NCBI RefSeq assembly: GCF_900324465.2
Contig: NC_046627.1
Span: 9,763,610-9,827,609, forward strand
Length of the DNA stretch: 64,000 nt
Source: Anabas testudineus
Taxonomy: Eukaryota; Chordata; Actinopteri; Anabantiformes; Anabantidae
Direction: 5' to 3'
Shown: piece after piece, positions 50,521 to 60,545 of the stretch
Numbering within the stretch: the stretch's first letter is position 1
How the letters are laid out: each line of letters begins with the position of its first letter
Notes under the pieces: model-generated
What the model saw: the letters and a program-made list of their open reading frames with translations, nothing else
Database searches by the model: none
Told to the model about the DNA's origin: nothing
Position numbers and translations under genes: made by a program

Positions 50521-50797
50521 AATAAACAACAAAACAACATTGAAACATATCCTTAAAAATGCTGAATGGGTTCAGTGAGTAAACAACTGTACTTACTAAC
50601 TTTCTGTTCTTGTTCACACAGCAGCATCACAATCATCACTAAAAAGACAAAAGAGAAAGAGATGTTTATAAGGTCTATGTGATGATACAGATTATTAATA
50701 CAGAAAAACACAATATGCAGCTGAAAGTTTGTACTATAAAGTAACAGAGACAGACTCAGTACTTACGCAGTTTGATGCAGAGAACTGTGACCTCCAT

Positions 50798-51620
50798 GTT
50801 GTCTTGCTGCTTCAGTCGACTGAAAATTAGACGTATCAGAAGTATAATGTAGATGCACAGAGGTGTCTCTTCCTGTTTTCTTACTTCTGCTGTTAATGTG
50901 ATTACTATTTTTAGATCACAAACTTACTCCATTGTTGCAGCAGAAACAATATGGTGGTTAAACATCAGTGGTTGGAGCAAAGCACAACTGTAGAAATAAA
51001 AATATGAACTGAAACCACTATTAGTCCAAAATGGATTACAGATATCAGGGTATCATAAATATACTCCGTCTACAGCCGTTATACTGCATTTCAGTTCAAA
51101 CCACAGCAGTAACTTAAGAGAGGTTAATTTTTGTATTGTAACAATCTCACAGTGACCCTGCTAACACACTGTTTGGCAGGTTTGTCGATTGCCATATATG
51201 TCATTCTTGGTGTATTAGTATGCTAAGATTAGCAAATTAACATGAAACACAAAGTAGCAGAGTAAAACAAACTAAAAAATTCCATTCATTAATTATACTA
51301 TGAGCTTGTCTTTTTAAGGGTTGTGGGAGTGCTGAAGCCAAACTACAGTTGTCATTAGATGAGAGGTGGTCTACTCTGGACTGGTTGGATAAAAATAACA
51401 TTTGTTTTGAAAATATTTATTAATTAAATTGGGAAAAAAACATTTTGACCTTTAACACTGTAGCCATTGATTTTCATTAACAGCTGATTTGAAGCTTGTA
51501 GCTTGAGTTTCCACACATACATATAAATGCAGTATCAGTGTAATTTTCCTGTATTAATTTTTTTCCTTTTGTTTGTTCCATTCTTCAAACCCATGCAGAC
51601 ACACGTTCAATTCACTCGTC
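50798..51620 (-). promoter_or_regulatory. 5' flank of R8
   Basis: A paralogous upstream block with the ETS-like AACAGGAAGAGAC box at 50865-50877. It has the empty SINE site near 51135-51150 and ends near 51620. Confidence 0.4.
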
Positions 51621-51779
51621 CTACACTGTCACAAAGTGACTAAACATTATTTATTTATTTCCATTCACATCTTTAATACACAATTGCTACAAAATGTACA
51701 ATTACACAAACAACAGTGTAAACAGTGGTCTAAGCTAATGTCATATTACACAACAACCATTTTATTGAACTTAAGTTTG

Positions 51780-52390
51780 TTGTTTTTTTTTCTGGGCCAT
51801 GTTCTTCTTATAGCTCTATATCCAGAATCTGGTTCTGGATATAAGGTTATTTAGGTTGTATGTTGACTTTTCAAACACACTTCAGAGAAAGTGAAAAGGC
51901 CAGCTTTAACAACCTATTAAACAGTGCACTCTGGTGGTTGTTTCCTAGATCCCACAGTTTGTAACATCTACCTAGCTATTTCTACTACCTGTAAGTTTTT
52001 TACACCTCTGTCCTGATCCATCATGCAACACGTTCTGTGAAATAAATTCACATTTTTTATTCTCATCCCCCTGATTTCAGTGGATTGTTTGTGTAAGGAC
52101 AAACAATCTGTTTGAGGTTTTTCTACTGGTTTCAGTTTCATCAAAATGGAAATTTAGCACATATCTATTCAATTTGTAAGACTGCTTAATATTTAAAGGT
52201 CTTATAGAAGTCAATGGACAACTGGTCTACTGACAGAAGTGAAAAATGCAAGGTGATAAGTTTGGATCTCCTTTTACTCTTTTGAATCTTGATTACGTCT
52301 GTTGATTTCCTTTGTGGCTGCTTGTTCATTGACAGAGTATCAGTGCTGCTGTTTGTGTTCACTCTGTTCAGGTCGACCACATTTTATTTG
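51780..52390. repeat. Non-coding block shared with R2 and R5 upstream regions
   Basis: Positions 51780-51960 match 14850-15020 and 35270-35470, and 52295-52385 match 36030-36110. No coding signal is seen. Confidence 0.6.
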
Positions 52391-52532
52391 AATAACAGTA
52401 ATTTATACTATATACTATGTATAGTGTATACTGTGAAGCTGACCTAACACTCGCTTTGGCCACACGAGTGCACCACTACCCCATTATTTAAGAGGACCTG
52501 GCTGAACACTGAGGACCTCCATGTTTTCTTCC

Positions 52533-52658
52533 TTGTGAACTGGCCTTTTTGGGGATAGATGAAAGGGCAGCATGATAAATAGAAGACAGGTTGTGTCTAA
52601 TGATGGAAGACACAACCTGTCTTCCATCTATCCCCAAAAAGGCCAGAACCAGTTCACA
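52533..52658. repeat. Imperfect palindrome of about 125 bp
   Basis: Inner arms 52582-52597 and 52609-52624 are exact reverse complements (16 bp, 11-nt loop). Outer arms ggcctttttggggatagatg (52542-52561) and its reverse complement at 52625-52644 extend the hairpin; a looser match follows as far as 52658. A 20-nt stretch on the left arm is unpaired. Confidence 0.85.
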
Positions 52659-52960
52659 CCTGCACCAGGTTGGACACACTTAACCACCCATTTAGGTGTT
52701 ACGAGGGGGTGGGCAGAGGTGTGATCATTACATCCTTCACATCCCCCCCATCCTTTGTTTCACCTAATGAGCCTATTCAGGGCAAGGGGTGGAGTGGAAC
52801 CAGCCTTGGAGCATAAATTGCTACTTGGATGAGTAGCGAAACGTTTCAACTAACTAAAGGAAGTCCAGTTGACATGACTCAACTTCCAGATAACTTCACC
52901 TGGACGACTGAGAATCTCCACCGACATTATGGTCGTGTCTTTGTCCTTCACCTGTTTCAC
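52640..52960 (+). mobile_element. Possible Penelope-like element tail
   Basis: The segment ggatgagtagcgaaacgttt (52827-52846) followed by gactcaacttccagataact (52878-52897) is a widespread fish repeat that I recall as belonging to Penelope-like retroelements. The GATGAG...CGAAAC core is like a hammerhead ribozyme. No reverse transcriptase or nuclease part is present. The assignment rests on memory of the repeat. Confidence 0.4.
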
Positions 52961-53089
52961 AAATGTGGAAAAATAAAATAAAAACAAAAAGAAAACTATT
53001 GTAAACTGTCATTTATATAAAATAATGTTAAATTCTACTCCAACTTAAAAATATTGTAGATAAAATTAATGGAAATGCATCTCCAGCCT

Positions 53090-53598
53090 TTTTGTCTGGT
53101 TCACAGGATTATTACATTGTGAACCACAAAGAAGCCCCCAGTAACAGTTTCAGATTAAGGTAAGTAGCACTGATGCTGTAAAAGCTGACCACAGTGAGTC
53201 GGTTTAAAAGCCACAGTAGCTCTTTGCTTGCTGTGTTTTTACACATGTGAACAGACACACTGTCGGTGGAAAAAGGTGGTTTAACTGAAACTGACACCTC
53301 TTAAAACAGATGTGTGCTTTAGTTAGAGCTTCGAAAAACAAAAGCTTAACTTGGTTTCAACATAATTTGTAACCTACTTCATTCACTCTGAAATCAGACA
53401 AAGATATGTAAAAGCATAGTTTTTATTTTGTATTAAACACATATGGGTTTGGATCAACTCGTTAAGTGATGCACTAAACATAGTGATGTCTTACTTATTA
53501 CTTATTGTTATTTTCAGTCATATCATGGTTATTAATTTAGAACTTGGAGGGTAACTGTCTTCTGAAGCGCCTCCGTCTGTCAGCTCTCTCTCCGAAAC
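53090..53598 (-). other. 3' UTR exon and 3' flank of R9
   Basis: The acceptor before 53598 (TCTTACAG) and the text GTTTCGGAGAGAGAGCTGAC match the other 3' UTR exons. Between this exon and the last coding exon, 53640-54250 holds an unidentified insertion not seen in the other units. Confidence 0.45.
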
Positions 53599-54313
53599 CT
53601 GTAAGACAAAAAATCTTTTTATAAAACAGTGTTCCTAAAACTCATAAAGATGGGCCTCGAAGGGTAGGGTTAGAGGCGAGTTCAGCCCACCGGCTATGTG
53701 AAAGGGCAGAGGCAGCGTCAGGGGTTAGAGGAGAAGAGGTGTGAAATGTTGCTGCCGTTTGATTGTGAGCAGACGCTGTGGTTGTTTTACTGAAGTAGAA
53801 ACAGTTTTTATAGCATGATTTGAACTCAAGCAGAGCTCTCATACATTCTATTCAATGATTACTGTTATATAGTAACTGTGACATCAGTCTGAGTGGCGTC
53901 TCTCCCCCAGCTTCTCATCACCCACACGTTGCTGCAGGAAACTGAACCTGTGACCAGAATAGTTTACGATCATGTACTTGATGCACAGTATCATCATGTT
54001 TTGAGACTAAATTGTTCATAGAAAATTAAAAAAACAACTGAAGCACCTGATGGGTTCATTCATCTGTAACGTTTGGAAGACGACTTATATCTGACTTGTG
54101 AGTAATATTTCATAATAAATGTCACATAACTGATGCCAGGGTCCTGGTTACTTAAAAGCACACAGATGCATCTTCATTGCGGAGTGTAAAAACCCAGTGT
54201 AAATTGACAAAAAAGCCTCCGAGACGGGGGACAACCTCTCACCAATAAGATGATGTTGATGTTTAAAGAAGGCTAGAGAAATGAACATGAATATGTGTTG
54301 CCCTTGTTCTTAC

Positions 54314-57300
54314 CTACTGGATTGTAGAATAGTATGCATCTGCTGTTAAAGGTGAGTTGGTAGTAGCTGGTATGACTGGTTCTAAATAAACAAAAAGCAA
54401 GTTGCCAAAATAACTATAACACATTTCAATCACTTTTGATCAAACTGTCTCTTTAGTGATCAGTGAGTCTCACCAAGCTGTTGAGTGGCATCCAGGTCCA
54501 ACATGTGGTAAAGAGGTCTACATGACGATTCATCCTCATCTGATGAAAACAGAAAGGGTAGAGACGTTGGGTGGCACGTCAACAGCAACACTGATGCTCT
54601 TATCTTATGTGAGTTTGACATTTTGGGAAATGTGACTATTGACTTATCTAACACAAGATTTATAGAATTAGAACAACATTTCCTGCAGGAAAGAGACAAT
54701 CCAGTGGTACACAGTTGACATAGTTGTCTGCCCCTTAAAACCACAGCTGTTTGCTGAAACATCAGTTTACTGCAGCTGGGTGCTAAGCAAATCACCTTTT
54801 GGCTCTGGCTACATATGGAGAAACGACACAAGTGATGCAGCAGCGAGCCTTCTCATCTACTGTGTCTACATCAGCTGTAAGTTAACTTACAGTAAGTTAT
54901 AGATCCATTTTTAATGACATAAAAAAAAGTATGTCCCCAGGAATAGATATAGATTTTAGGTGACATTGTGCTCTACATACACTCTGTACTCTGCAAGTGC
55001 TTCAGCCTCTTTCTCTGTAGTTTTAGTGTAAGAAACTCAGGTTAATACTGAAAGGATGGCAAACAAGTGTCATGTATACAGTGTAGTAACCTGCTTATGC
55101 TTGTAACATCATTGTCATATTTTTACTCTGCTTTTGTTAACAAAAACGTATATGGTCGTACATTTCTAATGCAAATACTATATTTAAATCACTTAAACCA
55201 TTTTACCATAGTTAATGTATATATTACTACTAATGTTTTTGAGTTATGTGCTTGTTGTGACACATTGTACAGCTTTTAAATAAAATTAAAACACATGAAG
55301 TACTGTACCTTGCCCTCTTCTTTTTTTTTATTACGACTGCATATGTTGCTGGAGTGCTTGTAGCAGCTGAATCGACACTTTCAGAGACTGAAAAACAGGT
55401 CAGTTCAGTGTAAACAGACAATTGACAAGACAAGTAAGATGTTGCATACAGTTATTATTGCAAATCCTTGTGATCTGGCTAATTTTTCAACAAGTAGAGG
55501 ATCTACTCTGTACTTGTTTAATTAGACAATAGATAATTGTCTTCATGTTTCATATGAAATATAATTGAACAAATGCAAATGTATATATTAAGCAAGACTG
55601 AAGTATTTGGATTCAGACTTTTGAAATGAGTTTTACAGTTTTACACAAAATTTAAATTTGTGACTTTGTAAACCTTCTACATGAAGAAGTCATGTAGAGT
55701 ATTTCCATGATACATGGTTTGATTTCTCACCTGTTTGATTCCCAGTTGAACCTGATCCAGGTCTTAATGCGGACAGGTAAAACACTACTGAAATGCAAGA
55801 AAAGAAAAATCTGTTAAAATAACCTGTTAATTTCTACATTAGAAATTAACATAACGTATGTGGTTCTACAAATGCTTTTGTGGTGGTAGTACTGTCGTAT
55901 TAAAGAAATCACGCCCAGTATAGGTCCTTAGGCAAGACCTCCTTACACTTATCCTGCCTTTGCCTTGTACCTGTCACTTTGAACAGAAGCATCTGCCAAA
56001 TGACTAAATGTTGATGTTGATGATCAAATTACCAGGAAGATGCAGGTAAGTGAAATACAGCATATTGTAATGTCTGTCTAGAAACGGATTTGGTGAAACA
56101 GTTTCCATTATCTCTTAAAAGTGAAGCAGCAATGATTTGAGTAAAATGTAACCATTATTTTATTTAATTTTTCTAACCTTTGTTCCAGTCATCTTTAACA
56201 AAGCGATACAATCCCAACACCAGCAGGAGAATCACCAGTAAAACTGTGGCAATGATCCATGGAGTAGAAGGGGAGGTAATATCTGGTAACCTTTGGTCGT
56301 GACTTTCTGGAATGATTATAGAAAGTATTGTGTCCCATAATGTGCCAGAACATTCACAATATTTTCTAAATTGTGTCCAAAGTGTGACAATTAAAAGCTA
56401 TAATGTTTTTCTTAAAGTCCTTATCTCATTTATATCACGTCTTCATATAAACCCTATTTTAAAATGTTTGCTGAGTCTCACCTCTACTTCTGACTGTCAA
56501 CCTGCTCTCTGCTGATTCTCCAGCTCCAGAGATGCTGCACTTGTAGAGTCCTTCATCAGACGTAGAAACATTGTGGATGATCATGTTTCCTGTAGAGCTG
56601 TTACTGATGAAGACTCCATCTTTATAGAAATCAGCTGAGGTCTGTGAGGAAGTCGTCTTGTTTCTACAAGTCAGAGTTACAGCTTCTCCCTCCATCACAG
56701 GAAGAGCAGGAATTTCCAGGATCACTGAACCACCTGAACAACAAGGATGTAAAAGCTGATTTAATGATACACTCATGTTGAGTTTATGACAAAATGTTGT
56801 TGTCATGATAAAAACTTGCTTGTGACAGTGATGTTGACACTGTAGCTTTTTTCTCCCCCTTCAGTCTGAAACCAGTATTCACCACTGTCATCTGTATAAA
56901 TATTTGTAACGGTGCAGGACGACCCTGATGATGTTCTCCTATTAGTTTTATTACATGAGGATATTTTTCCTTTGAGCTCATGTACAACTTCACAATAAGA
57001 GACGCCCTCACAATAAAAAGTTAGTGACTCATATTCAATCAACTGTTCTCTGTTTGGATCAATATGAAGAGAAGCTGCATCTGCAACGAGAAAAAGAGAC
57101 TCATAAAACTGCTGGAAGATATTTTCAAAATAACCAAAAGAAAGAGTCAAATCAACACTGAAACCAGTGCACAGTAAAACTCGTTTTCAAATAATTTTTT
57201 TTTAATTACTCCTACAAAATGTATCCTTAAAAATGCTGAATGTGCTCAGTGAGTAAATAACTGGTACTTACCAACTTTCTGATCATTTTCACACAGCAGC

Positions 57301-57463
57301 ATCACAATCATCACTAAAGAGACTAATGAACAATCAAGAAATATTTGTAAGATCAATATGCTCATACAGAAAAACACAAACTGCAGCTGAATGTTTGTAC
57401 TATAAAGTAACAGAAACAGACTCAGTACTCACGCAGTTTGATGCAGAGAGCTGTGACCTCCAT
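54314..57463 (-). CDS. R9: divergent two-Ig receptor with a GC splice donor
   Basis: Exons: 57433-57463, 57272-57313, 56820-57080 (D1), 56482-56733 (D2, 6 nt longer, ending RLTVRSR), 56178-56306 (stalk/TM), 55731-55787, 54474-54539 and 54314-54381, about 301 residues. D1 reads DPNREQLIEYES and YWFQTEGG. Its donor is GCAAGT instead of GTAAGT, a GC-AG intron. The stalk is diverged (ESHDQRLPDITSPS) and the TM is PWIIATVLLVILLLVLGLYRF. The tail has RPLYHML and ends YYSTIQ-stop, a near-ITIM with Ala at -2. An extra tail exon (55309-55387, PATYAVV followed by lysines) is 79 nt, so including it shifts the frame and stops at once; skipping it keeps the frame. An A-tract slip probably caused that change. 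Confidence 0.72.
55905..56020 (+). repeat. tRNA-derived SINE fragment, opposite orientation
   Basis: The plus strand, ggtccttaggcaagacctcc through acagaagcatctgccaaatg, is the reverse complement of the repeat at 59705-59860 (gtcttgcctaaggac and cattyggyagac motifs). The tRNA-like head is cut off. It lies in an R9 intron. Confidence 0.6.
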
Positions 57464-58030
57464 GTTGTCTTGCTGTGGACTGAACATCAGACTGAAGTGT
57501 AATGTAGGTTCTCAGAGAGGCCTCTTCCTGTTTCTTACTTCTGTTGTTAATGTGAGGATTTATTTAGATCACAAACTTTGTCTACTGTTGTGGCAGAAAT
57601 AATTTGGTGGTTAAACATCAGTGGGTGGAGCAAAGCATAACTGTGGACTTATAAATATATACTAACTGACCAGCAGGCCAAAATGTTTTACATCTCTCAG
57701 AGTTAAAATGATATGTCTACAGACATTATGCTGCATTTTATCTCAAACCACAGCAGCAAGGTGAGAGAATGGTTTATATCTGATCAAAATTACACTGCTA
57801 CCACACTGATATTGGCAGGTATGGGGATTTAGTATTAGTATAGCAATAAAGTATTCATTATTAAGTAAGTGTCTGTGAAGACACAGTATTGCAGTGTCAA
57901 ATGCGTGATTTTTCTCTATTTAATGTCCTTACTTTGTTTTTGTGTCCTTGTTTCACTCAGAAAACAACACATTTGCAAAAGTACAGTACATTCTATTCAC
58001 AAATCCTACTCTGCCCCCTGCAGTACAACA
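57464..58030 (-). promoter_or_regulatory. 5' flank of R9
   Basis: A paralogous upstream block with an ACAGGAAGAGG box at 57521-57531. Next to the ATG it shares gtaggttctcagagagg only with R10 (others have gtaggtgcacagaggg), grouping R9 with R10. Confidence 0.45.
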
Positions 58031-58399
58031 CTAACAGTATGAAAACGAATGAGTGACAGAACAAAATTATCAATTGAAGAGAGATGGAAGGTGATAAACA
58101 AATGTTAGAGCAGGCAGAGGGTACACAGAAGTCATTTACAGTCGATCACTATAATTAACCATTATTTAAGATACTTTTTCAAGACTATAATATTCAGTAT
58201 GGACATAAATGCCCCACCACAAAAATGAAACCCAAATAATGACCAAATACAATACAATGTGAAATTTAGACCAGCATGTACACACTGATGTAGAAAAGAA
58301 AAAAAAAAAAGGAAAAAATAGATGGATGAAAGTTTACAAATATTACATCAATTGAAACCTGTGGTGTAATTCCTGGATCAGTTTAATTTACAAAATCTA

Positions 58400-58600
58400 G
58401 GAAACCATCTATGGTAGCGGTGTCCATTCCTGCTCTTTGAGTTCAAATGTCCTGCTAGTTTTCCTTGTACTATCTTTGCTCATCAATCACCTGGATCACG
58501 TCCTGTCTACCAACCAGTAGCTGGAAGTGCAGGGATGGTTGGAAAACAAGCAAGTGGCCTTTGAGGAGCAGAATTGGACACCCCTGATCTGTGGCAATTC
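58400..58600. repeat. Interspersed repeat shared with the R10 unit
   Basis: The text accaaccagtagctggaagt through gaattggacacccctgatct recurs at 63055-63185. It resembles a widespread fish non-autonomous repeat. It may have been carried along by duplication, since the neighbouring text 58190-58290 also matches 62870-62990. Confidence 0.55.
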
Positions 58601-58974
58601 AAAGTGGTTGAAACCCATATACAAGCAAGCTGACTAACATCATCAACCAAAAATAACATCTAAAAAACGATGCTGTTCAACTGTGCCTCAGCAGACTTTA
58701 TAAACGTCTCCCCAACTAGAGACATAAAGAGAAGTAAAGGTACTGCTAAAACTGTGAAGTATGTTCAACTTTCCATGGGTATACGTGACTTCATTATGTT
58801 TATCTATTTTGATATATACCAGCAAAGAGCTTGTGTCAGCCTGAAACCAGTTTTCCTTTCCCCTGGTGATTGGGTGACAACATACCTGCCATTTTTAAGA
58901 AGTGCTACTTGAAATAACATTCAATACAGCTTATGTTACAGAAATGATAGGTGGGAATTTGTTAGCAGAAAGGC

Positions 58975-59700
58975 TGCAGGATTTCTGCAGTCTTTGACAT
59001 GGTTAACCACCAGATCCTCTTGTCTGCACTCTCAGATTTGTGATACAACTTTGGCCTTGCTTAAATCTTACTTGTCTAGATGAACCCTCAAGGTATCTTG
59101 GCAGGCACAAGTGTCTAACTCTTACTGTCTCTCCACTGGTGTGCTGCTGGGCTCAGTTCTTGGTCCTCTTGCTTTTTTCAATCTATACTACATCCTTACA
59201 TTTATTATCTAGTCACATGGCTTTTCTTATCATCGCTATGCTAATGACACACAACTCTTTCTGTCATTTTCCCCGGATGACTAAAGTGTCTCATTACACA
59301 TCTCTGCATGTTCAAGATTCAAGATTTAAGATTCAAAATCTTGAATCTTATTTCTGATCATCTTTTTTCTGATCAGCCAAAAAGGATATGTTACACAACT
59401 CTTCAGATTTATAAGCTGGCTTCCTGTAGCTGCTCACATCTGGTTACAAGCCCTCACCCTTGCCTACAATAGTCAACTCAACAGCACCAGCTTACCTGAA
59501 CTCCCTTATGCCACTTTACAATTCCTCCTGCCCAGTGTACTCTGCAAGCGTACAACGTATTGTGGTCCCCTCATCTCAAAAGATCCCAGGCAAAAGTTAA
59601 CAGTTTTTTCACAATGTTGGAACAACCTACCCACCTCTGCATCCTCCACTGTCTCACGCTCAACTTTCAAATATTTACTCAAAACGGGACTCTTACCCAA
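58975..59700 (+). mobile_element. LINE remnant
   Basis: Broken plus-strand frames read VFDMVNHQILLSALSDL near 58993-59040, GSVLGPL-like text near 59150-59175, and the YADDTQLF-type block near 59238-59260 (here cgctatgctaatgacacaca). The C-terminal region follows near 59400-59690. Several breaks are present. It is directly followed by a SINE at 59705. Confidence 0.65.
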
Positions 59701-59704
59701 CTTT

Positions 59705-59860
59705 CTCTACATTTACATTTTACATTGATTCATTTGGTAGACACTTTAATCAAAAGCGACCTACAAGGTACAGAGCAACGTACAAGGCAAAAGCAGCAAA
59801 AGTGTAAGGAGTTCTTGCCTAAGGACCCTTACTGGAGGTAAACCACAACCAGGATTGAAC
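59705..59860 (-). repeat. tRNA-derived SINE-like repeat
   Basis: The text ttcatttggtagacacttta, then aagcgacctacaaggtacag and tcttgcctaaggacccttac, matches the copies at 894 and 39500. The tRNA-like head is degraded (aggattgaacccctt). Confidence 0.6.
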
Positions 59861-60545
59861 CCCTTAAATGTTAATACCACTTAAATGTTAATCAAATTAT
59901 TAATAAATTATTGAACTTCCCAGTCATTAAACAGAAATAGTTCCTCCTAGAGCACTTCATTTTAAAGGGCTTTCTCTTTGCTTAGATATTTTGCTAAAAT
60001 ATCTAATAATATCCTCAGATTTCACCAACTTGCAAGTTGCTTTGGATACAAGTGTCTGCCAAATATAATGAAATGTAATGTTTGTCAGTGTTTTTTGGGC
60101 TTGGTTTCAGAAACTTTATACCGTTAAACTGAAGCACCAAATCACAAATGTTATGATTAACAACCGCAATATTTTGAAGGTGATAAAACATAAACCACCA
60201 TTATATCTTTGGGCTTTGTTGAACACACCCATAAAACATGTAACATATAACATTCATTTGTGTAGAAAAATATTGTATAAAAAAAAAAATAATAAAAATA
60301 ATTTTCAACTGTTCCGTGAAAGGAAACAAAAACACAGGAAAATGGCAAAACACTTTTCTAATGGGTTTTCTTATTTATAGTAGATAGAAAAAAAATGGAT
60401 TAGCTTTTGCTTGTGAGCTGTTTTCTCACATGAGTAAAGAGACAACTCTGTCAGAATACGTTGGTCACCTGGTAGAAACTGATAGCTCTTAAAAAATAGA
60501 CACATGGTTCAGCTAGCTAAAAAGCTTAAAAAAAGTTCAATGGTT

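Larger units (their letters stand above)
46287..50797 (-). pseudogene. R8: inhibitory-type receptor with a stop in D1
   Basis: Exons: 50767-50797, 50597-50638, 49203-49463 (D1), 48862-49107 (D2), 48516-48689 (stalk/TM), 48124-48168, 47542-47607, 46511-46576 and 46287-46363. All nine exons and splice sites are kept and the total is 1008 nt, but D1 reads VGG-stop-GSN where paralogs have GGG(E/K)RSN, near its end. Without that stop the product would be about 335 residues. The stalk has three KETVTS-like repeats; the TM is PWIILTVLFAILLVLVGLLHF. The tail has VYGVV followed by a six-lysine run coded by an A-tract, then RPIYSML and FYYTIP-stop. A piggyBac remnant sits in the intron between exon 2 and D1. 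Skipping D1 would keep the frame, so a one-Ig product remains possible. Confidence 0.7.
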
